A stretch of 64,000 bases of DNA from Syntrophobacter sp963666995. Lineage in GTDB: Bacteria > Desulfobacterota > Syntrophobacteria > Syntrophobacterales > Syntrophobacteraceae. Every line of letters starts with the position of its first letter. Position 1 is the first letter of the stretch. The notes under the pieces were generated by a model that was not told the DNA's origin, did no database searches, and saw only the letters and a program-made list of their open reading frames with translations. The stretch is taken from positions 3,720,001 through 3,784,000 of the forward strand of contig OY762941.1 of NCBI GenBank assembly GCA_963666995.1. The letters are read 5' to 3'. Positions 36,165 through 44,793 of the stretch are shown here, in pieces. Made by a program: the position numbers and the translations under genes.

Positions 36165-36908
36165 TTAGTCCGTTTGCTTTATTCCCAGAAACCGGTTTAT
36201 CAAAGGCAGAATAATTTCATGAGGACCAGTCAATGCACAAATTCCATTGCTCACTAAGTTTATTTTGGAATCGGTACCAGCCAAAAGAAGATTCTCATAG
36301 AACCTTATATGCCAAACACTAAACGCTGCATCCTCATTATTGCGAGTACTGGTGTAGCTAAAACCACCACCTGCGAATGATCTATCAACACGATTCAGTG
36401 GACTCAGATTCAAAAGGTAACTAAAAAATTTGAATCCATGCTGTGTGACAGTCATAACTTTTATGATGTATTCCTTGGGGACTACGACTCCCCATTCGTG
36501 CCATATAAGCCCTTTTATGATATACTCACAAAGAGCATCAAGTTTATCAGGTTCAAAGGGTAATGCAATCGTGTCCTCTAATCGTCCATCATCATTCTTT
36601 ATCCATACCGATTGCAATTCAGAGGTCAACCTTATCTTCAGACGTTGGTTATTTTGAAGCCGACGAGTTAGCTTTTCTACCTGCGATCCAAGGGCAGTAT
36701 CATGATCAGAGGCAAATGGAAGTACTGCCGTGAGATAGTGCTCAAGTTTTGACTTGCGGTTGTTGCATAACTTGCAGGACGGGACTTTGGGGAGTCCATC
36801 TCTGTATTCTGGCGGAAAGAATTCCTTTGCAACGATATGGTCGGCTGTTACTGCGACACCGTCGAAGCAATACACGCAAGATTTGTCTTTGAATTTCTTG
36901 CTACTCAT
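36165..36908 (-). CDS. HNH-endonuclease-like protein
   Basis: This 247-residue protein has an N-terminal treble-clef/HNH-like zinc site: CVYC (residues 11-14), ADHIVAKEFFPP and CKLCNNRKSK. The rest is unlike any family I recognise. ATG 36908 starts MSSKKFKDKSCVYC; an upstream ATG at 36929 is possible. Such proteins are common in islands and may be nucleases of defence or mobile elements. The gene is AT-richer than the core genes. Confidence 0.65.
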   Translation of the reverse strand: MSSKKFKDKSCVYCFDGVAVTADHIVAKEFFPPEYRDGLPKVPSCKLCNNRKSKLEHYLTAVLPFASDHDTALGSQVEKLTRRLQNNQRLKIRLTSELQSVWIKNDDGRLEDTIALPFEPDKLDALCEYIIKGLIWHEWGVVVPKEYIIKVMTVTQHGFKFFSYLLNLSPLNRVDRSFAGGGFSYTSTRNNEDAAFSVWHIRFYENLLLAGTDSKINLVSNGICALTGPHEIILPLINRFLGIKQTD

Positions 36909-36922
36909 GAAGTGAACCCGAT

Positions 36923-37165
36923 TTAGCAAGGGCTCGGAGCGGCCAAAGCCCTGTAAGGCGTTCGTCGCGAGACGTTGAGAGATTGAGCCACATTGTCAGG
37001 GACTTCCCCCTGCTCTATCAGCTTGCGGGCGTAGACAACCTGTTGTGCGGACAGCAACCTCTTGCGGCCCATCCGCCCCGCCTTTGTCCGTTCCCGTATC
37101 AACGACCGTTCAAGCTCTGCCAGTATCCCGACCATTTGCCACATGACACGGCCATACCATTCCAC
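36923..37165 (-). pseudogene. Serine recombinase (resolvase/invertase) C-terminal fragment
   Basis: The 80-codon remnant reads MVGILAELERSLIRERTKAG then RKRLLSAQQVVYARKLIEQG and a final HTH (VAQSLNVSRRTPYRAL). These are the catalytic-domain end, long helix and HTH of Hin/Tn3-type resolvases. The catalytic N-terminus with the Ser is missing. Confidence 0.75.
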
Positions 37166-37223
37166 GGTAGGAAAGCCCCAATAAGATTAACACTTCCATT
37201 ATAAAGTTGCCAGACTTACTCAA

Positions 37224-37433
37224 TTACCGATGGTACACTTCCGGCTTGACGTTGCATGGATCGTCTTTGTCGTCAGGACGGTTGGAGCGCACCCGCTTTT
37301 CCGCATCTTCCCTCCAAGCCTGCTGAAGGTCCTCTTCGACCTTGAAGGCGGCGGCGAGAGCCATGGCGTCAGCAAGGGTATTATGGCAATGGCACGAGTG
37401 GAAGCTGTTGTGGAAGAAAAATGGATGAAACAT
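37224..37433 (-). CDS. Small hypothetical protein (69 aa)
   Basis: The family is not recognised. The start is well supported: GAAAGGAGCATACC precedes the ATG at 37433. The N-terminal quarter is rich in His, Phe and Cys (HSCHCHNT), possibly metal-binding. The rest is charged and helical (KVEEDLQQAWREDAEKRVRS). It lies in the accessory island. Confidence 0.5.
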   Translation of the reverse strand: MFHPFFFHNSFHSCHCHNTLADAMALAAAFKVEEDLQQAWREDAEKRVRSNRPDDKDDPCNVKPEVYHR

Positions 37434-37542
37434 GGTATGCTCCTTTCATTGTAGACGCATTTTGATAGAAGAGGTGAATGTTTGGTGAAAGCAGGAATAA
37501 CGCGATAATCCCCACTCAAAGAATGTCATAATACTTAGCGAA

Positions 37543-37735
37543 GTCGAGACCATCGGGGAGGTTTTCGGCGGCGAAATCCACACCGAAAAATTCAATTGGT
37601 TGCATCAGGACAAGGTCATTTTCGGGGAAACACTGGGCTTTTATTGCCCCTGACTCAGGCAAGAGGAAGAAGTCATGCCGCACCCTCCTGTACTGCGCGT
37701 ACTGACAGCGAATTGCCGGTGTTACCCTCCCAACT
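37543..37735 (-). repeat. Inverted repeat, left copy (~190 bp)
   Basis: The reverse complement matches 39668-39865 at roughly 85% (GTAACACCGGCAATTCGCTG; GGAGGGTGCGGCATGACTTC; CCTGATGCAACCAATTGAAT). A short frame (PAIRCQYAQYRRVRHDFFLL) is shared by both copies. Together they flank the two unknown genes at 37889-39620. Confidence 0.75.
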
Positions 37736-37888
37736 CTCTCCACTTTAATTCTAAGAAACCTCTGTCCATGTGCCCGCAAGATTCTCGTCGCGCTGATTCG
37801 TGACAGTGGGCCAGGCATATGGTATGTTCTCTCTACAACCCGCGGCTACCAGCGTCGGTTGGAGCCGTCCTTAAGAAAGCCTATTTGG

Positions 37889-38803
37889 ATGAACGCAGCT
37901 CAATTCCCATTTCAGGAAGCCATCTTGCGGGTGTTGCAACCACAGGATGTCGGCTACGGCGAACGGCTCCGGATATTTCTGGACAATCCCAAAGAGCTCG
38001 TTTCGCGGCTACCCCTTCTGCTTCATGAGAGCAGACAGGCGCTCACCTATGCGAGCATTCAGAGCGCGAAACCTCTGCCGTTTCCCCCGGATGAGCCAAA
38101 AGGATTACTGCTTGAGTGGCCCATTCCTCGGTTCGGACTCAGGATCGTGATTCAACTTGACGGACCGTCTGGGGCAAACGAACTAATGGCCATGTATCCT
38201 TTCTCAAGTGAAGGGGTCCAACACACCCTCACCATGGAGGGCATTCTCTTGTGGCCTAGCCGACTGGAAGCGCAACTCGTATGTTCCACTCCGGACGCTC
38301 AACTCGAACTCACCTTCTTTGATCCCAATTTCGCTGCTAACCGTGTGTTTTACAGAAAGGGGGATATCTACCAGTTCATCCTGTCCGGATATGCTTACCG
38401 GTTTTCCGTTATCAAACCAGAGCCGGTGCTTTGGAAAGACCCCGACCTCATCCGGGCCGTCCGGCGACACAATCCCGAATTGCCTGAGGGAGAGCCTATT
38501 CGCATCGAAACGAAGGGCATGGCCGCCCTGCTACCAAGAGAGGACCTAAATCCGGATTCATATGAGTTCTGTGGACCGGTAAAAAGGATAGAAGAGCTCT
38601 ATCGAGATATGCTGGGCCAGCGTACATGGAAAACCAGGGTGACAGTCAACCGTCTTATGGGGGCGGAAGAAACAGACGCTGACTTCGATATAGACATATA
38701 TGTGCCGGAGTGTGTTCTGGGAAACCGTAAGCCTCCAGAGCCTGGTGACGATGTTCAGGGAACCATCTGGATGCAAGGCTATCTTTGGTATCCTAGCAAA
38801 TAA
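37889..38803 (+). CDS. Hypothetical protein (about 304 aa)
   Basis: I do not recognise this protein. It is soluble and mixed alpha/beta, with distinctive segments LLLEWPIPRFGLRIVIQLDG, FYRKGDIYQFILSGYAYRF and PGDDVQGTIWMQGYLW. There is no signal peptide or membrane helix. The start is uncertain (37859 or 37889). It is followed at once by a second unknown gene, and the pair sits between ~190-bp inverted repeats in the right-hand island. Confidence 0.6.
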   Translation: MNAAQFPFQEAILRVLQPQDVGYGERLRIFLDNPKELVSRLPLLLHESRQALTYASIQSAKPLPFPPDEPKGLLLEWPIPRFGLRIVIQLDGPSGANELMAMYPFSSEGVQHTLTMEGILLWPSRLEAQLVCSTPDAQLELTFFDPNFAANRVFYRKGDIYQFILSGYAYRFSVIKPEPVLWKDPDLIRAVRRHNPELPEGEPIRIETKGMAALLPREDLNPDSYEFCGPVKRIEELYRDMLGQRTWKTRVTVNRLMGAEETDADFDIDIYVPECVLGNRKPPEPGDDVQGTIWMQGYLWYPSK

Positions 38804-38855
38804 TTTCTATTCAAGTCTAGAAACTGGTTCAAACTTATGTGAATTCTTCCAGGGG

Positions 38856-39620
38856 ATGGGCTTTCATTATGAATATGGGAAGATAACCCTGCCGGGCATA
38901 GCTTGCCGCGTGGGCCCTGTTGAAGGGGTATTGAATTCGTTAGATATGAACTTTCCGATCACTTACGATTCAGCAAATCTGAGGGGGCTTATGGCTGAAC
39001 TGGAGGTTTACGGAGCAGATTTTTTGCAAGGTCGTGGGCAGCTGATGTTTGGAAGGCTGAGCTTAAGGACCCCGAAACATCGGTTTTTCGGTGAGTCTAT
39101 TTCCATAGATCAGATTGCGTATATTGAAACCGTCTCCTCTCATTCCACTAAAGATACTGGCGCCAGTATCGGAGCCGGCATCTTGGGGGCTGCAATTGCC
39201 GGAGTTCCAGGTCTGTTGGCTGGCGCCATTGTCGGAAAAAGCAAGGGCCGAGTATCTTTTGTCTGTAGATTCAAAGACGGACGCATTCTGGTGGCAACTG
39301 CTGATCACTCCATTTACAATGAGTTGCTCGCAGCGGCCATCAAGAACATGCAAGTTGAGCGAGACTCAAGAATTGATGACCCACCTCCAATTCCCCTAAT
39401 CGAACTGACAAAGCAATGTCCAACTTGTGCCGAAACCATTAAACTTCAAGCCCTCAAATGCCGCTTCTGCGGAGAGGTTTTCGACCAGTCCGAAGTCGAC
39501 CGCTTCATGTCTTCCCATAATGAAGATCAGTCCGCCAATCGAGTCCTTTGCAGCGATGGAAACTGTATAGGTGTTATTGGTCCCGACGGTCGCTGCAAAG
39601 AATGTGGTAAGCCAAAATAG
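38856..39620 (+). CDS. Hypothetical protein with glycine-zipper segment and zinc ribbons
   Basis: This 254-residue protein has an N-terminal beta-rich half. A Gly/Ala-rich segment follows (TGASIGAGILGAAIAGVPGL then LAGAIVG) that could insert into a membrane. Then come a zinc ribbon CPTCAETIKLQALKCRFCGE and a second Cys cluster CSDGNCIGVIGPDGRCKECG. The start is uncertain; a longer frame to 38700 overlaps the preceding gene by about 100 bp and is less likely. No function is proposed. Confidence 0.6.
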   Translation: MGFHYEYGKITLPGIACRVGPVEGVLNSLDMNFPITYDSANLRGLMAELEVYGADFLQGRGQLMFGRLSLRTPKHRFFGESISIDQIAYIETVSSHSTKDTGASIGAGILGAAIAGVPGLLAGAIVGKSKGRVSFVCRFKDGRILVATADHSIYNELLAAAIKNMQVERDSRIDDPPPIPLIELTKQCPTCAETIKLQALKCRFCGEVFDQSEVDRFMSSHNEDQSANRVLCSDGNCIGVIGPDGRCKECGKPK

Positions 39621-39667
39621 AAGAAGTAAATCCGAGTCACTAAGCAGAACCGGCCCATTTCTTTTGC

Positions 39668-39865
39668 CTGCCCCGCTGGTAACACCGGCAATTCGCTGTC
39701 AGTGTGCGCAGTACAGGAGGGTGCGGCATGACTTCTTCCTCTTGCCTGAGTGAGAGGCAACAAAAGCCCGTATCACTCGTGAGTGTTTCCCTGAAAATGA
39801 CCTTTGTCCTGATGCAACCAATTGAATTTTCCGGTGTGAATTTCATGCCGGAAACCTCCCCGGTG
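39668..39865 (+). repeat. Inverted repeat, right copy (~190 bp)
   Basis: Partner of 37543-37735, with small internal differences (an extra ~9 bp near 39770). The rest of the gap 39866-40126 shows no gene. Confidence 0.75.
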
Positions 39866-40126
39866 GTCTCTCCATCATTGAATACCCCCAGGACAACTAC
39901 GAAAGTCAAGACAGCTCTCCTCGATCTTGAAAATCGTGGAGCGAAAATCGTCAACTTTTTCGGATCATTGTGCAAAAGTTCTCATAGCGTAGAGGTCGTC
40001 GGGGGCATTCAGAAAAGTTCATAAGGCATAACTACCTAGTTTATTGCTAATTAGTGGAGTTTTACTCATAAAATCACTCATTCGGAAAAAATCAGCTCGC
40101 ACAGACACACGCAAGTATTTGAAAAT

Positions 40127-40201
40127 TGGAGCTGGCGATGGGATTTGAACCCGCAACCTGCTGATTACAAATCAGCTGCTCTGCCGTTGAGCTACGCCAG
40201 C
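40127..40201 (-). tRNA. tRNA-Thr (anticodon UGU)
   Basis: Read on the minus strand the gene begins GCTGGCGTAGCTCAACGGCA and closes with the T-arm GGTTCAAATCC and the acceptor strand CGCCAGC, then T and an encoded CCA. The anticodon stem GCTGA/TCAGC holds the loop TTTGTAA with anticodon TGT. Copies of its 3' half at 22853 and 32318 show that it is an integration target. Confidence 0.95.
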
Positions 40202-40219
40202 CCGCTTGTTGATTGGCCT

Positions 40220-40247
40220 TATATAATGCGGCCTCGCAGGCTGTCAA
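40220..40247 (-). promoter_or_regulatory. Sigma70-type promoter of tRNA-Thr
   Basis: On the minus strand TTGACA (40247-40242), a 16-bp spacer and TATATA (40225-40220) are followed 18 bp later by the mature tRNA 5' end. Confidence 0.7.
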
Positions 40248-40399
40248 GGAAGAAACCCTGTAAGGGGGAAACCGAGCCCGGGCTGATTGATTGAAGTGGC
40301 TATGATTGGGCTGGTTATACAGCGCGTGGTGGCTCAGAAGACAATGAGCGGGTAAGTTTCGTAGCGGCCGCCGGGTGGGTGACCGCAATCGAGAGCCGT

Positions 40400-42340
40400 T
40401 CACCTGTTCTGCGGATCCTTGAACAATCCCTCGATGAATGCCCTGCACAAGGCATGCGAGGCCCTGTGTTCGTAGACCTCGCCGTCGGGTGTCATTCCCC
40501 GGATTTTGCCATCTTCAAGGAACATTTCGAGCAGTGCTTTCCCGGCTTCGATACGGTCGGCCCCGGCCGGGCCGGTACCCGTGGGCCGCGCAGATCCGAG
40601 TAGGTCAGGAGGCCGGTTTGCAGCCTCGGGGGCGGCTGGAGACGGGCATTCCGGCAGACGGGCGGGCAGTGGCCATCGGTCCTGCCGGTTCGGGAAGGAT
40701 TCAGAGGTGTCCAAACCCGGCAAATGACCGTCTGGAGAATGCAGCCCCGCCAAATGGCGATCCAGAGGATCGCGACCCCGGGATTGCGGGGCTGTCAACT
40801 TCCGATTCGTCAAAGACTCATCCGCCATCTGCCGACTCTGGAAATGCCCAGCGCTCAAATCCCGATCCAGTCCGAAGGACCCGGCGAATTCACCCCCCGA
40901 GGCATCTTCCCCGTGGCTTGGGCCGTGACCCTCCCTCAGCGATTTCATGAAATTCAAAATCCTGCCCAGTCTCAGCAGGGTGACGGATTCCTCCCGCGTG
41001 GTCGTGTCCGAAATGGGGAGGGCGGTCGCTCGCATGAGCGAGAATGCCGCCGGAAGCAGGTTCGATTCCGCGCACCGGTTGAAGTCGGCGCTCCCGGGAG
41101 AAGGGTAGAAGACCGAGACCCCCGCGATCGCGCGGCATCCGGCAAGGTACAGAAGGTCGGAAACCGAATCGAGCGCGGATTGACCCGGAGCGCCGACGAT
41201 GATGTAACCCACGGCCGAGAGGCCGTATTTCCCGGCCCAGGAAACCGCGCGGTCGAAGGCTTCCCGCACGTCCGGCCTTCGGAACCGCTCGAGTTGACCG
41301 CGACACGTCGTGCCGAGCGACAGGTTCAGCGCCGTGAACCCCGCCCGCTTCATCGCGTCCACCATCTCTTCGTCAAGAGACGGCGGGAATAGACCGTTCA
41401 TGGCCCGAAGCTCGATCGCGCCCTCGCCGAAGCGTTCTATAATCCCGCCGAGCAGTTCCATGAACCACGGTTTATCAAGCGATATATTTTCGTCCTCGAA
41501 ATCGATGAACCCCGCGCCGAACTTTCGGACCGCCTCCTTGATTTCGCACAGGACCGACCGGACGCTCCTTCGCCTGTACGTGAGATAAGCCGAGCCTCCG
41601 ACCGAGCAGTACGAGCACCTGAGCGGGCACCCGCGGCTTGCGGTGATGACGGCGCTCCCCTTCGGCCCCCGCCGGTAGAACCGCCGGTTCACCAGGTGCA
41701 TCGCGGGCAGGGGGTTCCGGTCGAGGTCCGCTGAAATCGCGGGCGGCGCGACAATGATTCCTCCATCCGGCGTCCGGGCCACTATGCCGAGCACCGAACG
41801 AACGCCGGTCCCGTCCATCAGCGCCCGCACGAGCCGGGGCATCGCCGCTTCGCCTTCTCCCCGGATCACGTAATCCACGGCGCCGCACCGCATCACCGCC
41901 TCGGGCATCTCCGTCGGGTGATGGCCTCCCATCACGACCCTGCACCCCGGATGCGCCGCTTTGGCAGCTTCCGCGACCGCCAGTGCCTCATCGGCGTACG
42001 CCGTGAAAAGCGAGGACACCCCCACGATAAAGGGGGCCGCCTTCTTCACGACCGCTCCCACGTGCTGGAAGCTGTATCCGTAGTGCCGGAAGTGGTGGAA
42101 AAGCCCGAAAGGGGAGATGTCCGGCTTCCCGTAATAGTCGCGCAGATACTCCATCTCGGGCGGAAGATCGATCGGCCTCGGCTTCGATGTCGCCAGGCAA
42201 TCGAGAATCTCGACCGAGAAGCCCTCCGCTTCGAGCGCCGAGGCGATGCAGGCAAGGCCGTAGGGGATGGTCCTCTTTGCGGTGAGGTAGAAATCCCGGA
42301 TGGGGGGCTGTATGAGGAGAACGTCCGGCATGGCCTTCAC
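40400..42340 (-). CDS. B12-binding radical SAM protein with low-complexity insert
   Basis: This 646-residue protein has an N-terminal cobalamin-binding domain (DVLLIQPP...; VVMGGHHPTEMPEAV) and the radical SAM motif CPLRCSYC (around residues 241-248). A long low-complexity segment (residues ~475-590), rich in Pro, Gly and Asp with imperfect repeats such as DRHLAGLHSPDGHLPGLD, separates the core from a short C-terminal domain. GTG 42340 overlaps the priA stop, implying translational coupling; ATG 42331 is an alternative. The substrate cannot be told. Confidence 0.85.
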   Translation of the reverse strand: MKAMPDVLLIQPPIRDFYLTAKRTIPYGLACIASALEAEGFSVEILDCLATSKPRPIDLPPEMEYLRDYYGKPDISPFGLFHHFRHYGYSFQHVGAVVKKAAPFIVGVSSLFTAYADEALAVAEAAKAAHPGCRVVMGGHHPTEMPEAVMRCGAVDYVIRGEGEAAMPRLVRALMDGTGVRSVLGIVARTPDGGIIVAPPAISADLDRNPLPAMHLVNRRFYRRGPKGSAVITASRGCPLRCSYCSVGGSAYLTYRRRSVRSVLCEIKEAVRKFGAGFIDFEDENISLDKPWFMELLGGIIERFGEGAIELRAMNGLFPPSLDEEMVDAMKRAGFTALNLSLGTTCRGQLERFRRPDVREAFDRAVSWAGKYGLSAVGYIIVGAPGQSALDSVSDLLYLAGCRAIAGVSVFYPSPGSADFNRCAESNLLPAAFSLMRATALPISDTTTREESVTLLRLGRILNFMKSLREGHGPSHGEDASGGEFAGSFGLDRDLSAGHFQSRQMADESLTNRKLTAPQSRGRDPLDRHLAGLHSPDGHLPGLDTSESFPNRQDRWPLPARLPECPSPAAPEAANRPPDLLGSARPTGTGPAGADRIEAGKALLEMFLEDGKIRGMTPDGEVYEHRASHALCRAFIEGLFKDPQNR

Positions 42341-44793
42341 ATGCTCATCATCGGGTCGCGATCGACGGCGATCTGCGCCCGTTTCATCGCCGGATCGGCC
42401 TTGGCCCGGCTGATGACGGCTTCCGTAAAGTCCTGGAGATCCCGGCTCGCCCAGGCTTTCGCAAAGACATGCCAGCGGAACCGGTTCTTCAGTTTGACGA
42501 GAGGCGCGGCCGACGGGCCAAGGACCGCCACGTGCCTGCCGGCATCCCGAATGGATTCCGCTTCATCGCGGCAGATCGCGGCGAGCCGCCGTGCCGCTCG
42601 TTCCGTCGTTCCCTCGTCGCCTGAGGTCACGAGGAACTTCATGAACCTCGTAAACGGCGGATATTGAAGCTTCTCGCGCGATTCGAGTTCGATGTCGCAG
42701 AAGCGCCGGTAATCGAGCGCGGACACGCATTCGATCGTGTAATGAAACTGGTTGTAGGTCTGGAGGACCACCCGCCCGGGCTTTTCGCCGCGCCCGGCCC
42801 TTCCCGCGACCTGCATGAGGAGCTGCACCGTGGTCTCCCCCGCGCGAAAGTCCGGAAACTGCAGCGACATGTCCGCGTTCACCACCCCGACCAGGGTGAT
42901 GTCCGGAAAATCGTGTCCCTTCCCCACCATCTGAGTGCCGATGAGTACGTCCGCGTCCCGGCGGCGGATGGCGTTCAGGCTCTCGACCAGGGCCTTGGGG
43001 TGATCCACGCTGTCCCGGTCTATCCTGACGATCCGGGCGTCCGGCAGCAGGTGCCTTACTTCCGCTTCGACCCGCTCGGTGCCGAACCCGAGCGGAAAGA
43101 GGGACGTGTGGTCGCAGGCCGGGCACCGCTCCGGCACGGCTTCTTCCTTCCCGCAATAGTGGCAGCGCAGCATCTTCTCTCTCTTGTGATACGTCATACT
43201 GACGCTGCACGACCCGCACTGGAGCACCGCCCCGCAGACGCTGCAAACATAGCACGCGGCAAAGCCCCGGCGGTTCAGGAAGAGGAGCGCCTGGTCCCCG
43301 GCGGCAAGCGTTTCCGTAAGAGCGTTTCGCAGCCGGTACGACAGGACCCGGGACTGGGAACTTTCCCTTCGCATGTCGACGATTTCAAGCTCCGGCAGGG
43401 GCCGGTCCAGGATGCGCGCCGGGAGCGACAGGGGCCGGCAGCGCCCGAGCTTTGCCAGGTGGACGGTCTGAAGGGAAGGGGTGGCCGATCCCAGGACGAT
43501 CGGAATCCCGAGGAGCCTTGCCCGCATGAGTGCCACGTCTCTTGCGTGGTACCTCAGGTGGTCGTCCTGTTTGTAGGACGAATCGTGCTCCTCGTCGACC
43601 ACGATCAGCCCAAGGTCCCGCACGGGCATGAACACGGCGGATCTGGCTCCGAGCACGATGGTCTTTGCGCCCTTCACGATTTCTTGCCACTGATCGTGCC
43701 GGGCGCCGACGGGAATCGCGCTGTGCCATAATGCGAGGCAGGACGCGAAACGCCTGCGGAAGAGCGCTTCGAGCTGGGTGCTGAGCCCGATTTCAGGCAC
43801 CAGGACAAGCGCTCCCCTGCCTTGCTTCAAGGTTTCCGCGACCAGCCGGAGATAAATTTCGGTCTTCCCGCTTCCGGTCACTCCAAAGAGCATGAACGGC
43901 TCGAACGCCGGTCTTACGATGGCCGGGAGGACTGCATCGAAGACCGCCTGCTGGTCCGGGGTGAGTTCCGGAGGCGGTTCGAAGGGAAGGGTCTGCGCGC
44001 ACTGGAATTCGCGGACGTCCACTTCTTCGACCACCGCCGCAAACCCCTGCTTGCAGAGTTTGCGGACCCAATAGTCGGCGTTTTTCACCTGCTGCCGGAT
44101 GAAGCTTAGCGCCAGCCCGGGTTCCGCTTTCCCGAGCAGCCCGGTTAGGGCTTTCAGGTTTTCATTTTGACCGCACAGTTCCGGGTCCGGGTCGGACAGC
44201 AGGCGAACGATTTTTTTGATCCGCGGGCCGGGCAGGGCGCTTCGCCATTCGTAGAAGCGTTCAATGAGCCCCTTTGCCTCAAGGTCGCGAAGACGGCGCT
44301 TGACGTTCGCCGGGGTGGATGACTGCCCGGCGACTTCGGCCGGGGAAACCTTTTCCCTGCCTGCGAAGCACTGCAGCAGGCCGGATTCCGCGTCACCGGC
44401 TTTTTCTTTCCCGGATGAGGTCAGGCGGAAGAACACCTTGGGCGGATTGGCCGCTCCGGCGGGGAGGGCGGTCTGGAAGACTTCTCCCAGGGGGTAAAAA
44501 TAATAACCGGAAATCCACCGGAAAAGATCGATCAGGTCCCGTGAAAAGATGGGGCGGGAATCGAGAAGGGCCAGGATCGGCTTGAATTCGATCCCGGAAT
44601 CGACGAGATCGGGGGCGTTCCCGGAAACGGCAACGATCACGCCGACGGCGCTTCTTCCGGAAAGAGGAACAAGCACACGCATCCCGGCGCTCGCCCTTTC
44701 ACTCAGTCCGGCGGGGACCCGGTAGTGAAGGGTCTTATCGAGCGCGCTGAAAACCGAGACTTCAGCGAAAAGGTCCGGCACCGCTTCACTCAT
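42337..44793 (-). CDS. priA: Primosomal protein N' (replication restart helicase)
   Basis: This 818-residue superfamily 2 helicase has the DNA-binding N-terminal domain, Walker A GVTGSGKTEIYL, the DEAH-type box VVDEEHDSSYK and the helicase C domain with MQVAGRAGRGEKPGRVVLQT. Between the helicase lobes are the eight zinc-binding cysteines (CYVCSVCGAVLQCGSC; CHYCGKEEAVPERCPAC). PriA reloads the replisome at stalled forks. It overlaps the upstream M23 gene by 8 bp and the downstream radical SAM gene by 4 bp, so the three form one operon. Confidence 0.96.
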   Translation of the reverse strand: MSEAVPDLFAEVSVFSALDKTLHYRVPAGLSERASAGMRVLVPLSGRSAVGVIVAVSGNAPDLVDSGIEFKPILALLDSRPIFSRDLIDLFRWISGYYFYPLGEVFQTALPAGAANPPKVFFRLTSSGKEKAGDAESGLLQCFAGREKVSPAEVAGQSSTPANVKRRLRDLEAKGLIERFYEWRSALPGPRIKKIVRLLSDPDPELCGQNENLKALTGLLGKAEPGLALSFIRQQVKNADYWVRKLCKQGFAAVVEEVDVREFQCAQTLPFEPPPELTPDQQAVFDAVLPAIVRPAFEPFMLFGVTGSGKTEIYLRLVAETLKQGRGALVLVPEIGLSTQLEALFRRRFASCLALWHSAIPVGARHDQWQEIVKGAKTIVLGARSAVFMPVRDLGLIVVDEEHDSSYKQDDHLRYHARDVALMRARLLGIPIVLGSATPSLQTVHLAKLGRCRPLSLPARILDRPLPELEIVDMRRESSQSRVLSYRLRNALTETLAAGDQALLFLNRRGFAACYVCSVCGAVLQCGSCSVSMTYHKREKMLRCHYCGKEEAVPERCPACDHTSLFPLGFGTERVEAEVRHLLPDARIVRIDRDSVDHPKALVESLNAIRRRDADVLIGTQMVGKGHDFPDITLVGVVNADMSLQFPDFRAGETTVQLLMQVAGRAGRGEKPGRVVLQTYNQFHYTIECVSALDYRRFCDIELESREKLQYPPFTRFMKFLVTSGDEGTTERAARRLAAICRDEAESIRDAGRHVAVLGPSAAPLVKLKNRFRWHVFAKAWASRDLQDFTEAVISRAKADPAMKRAQIAVDRDPMMSM

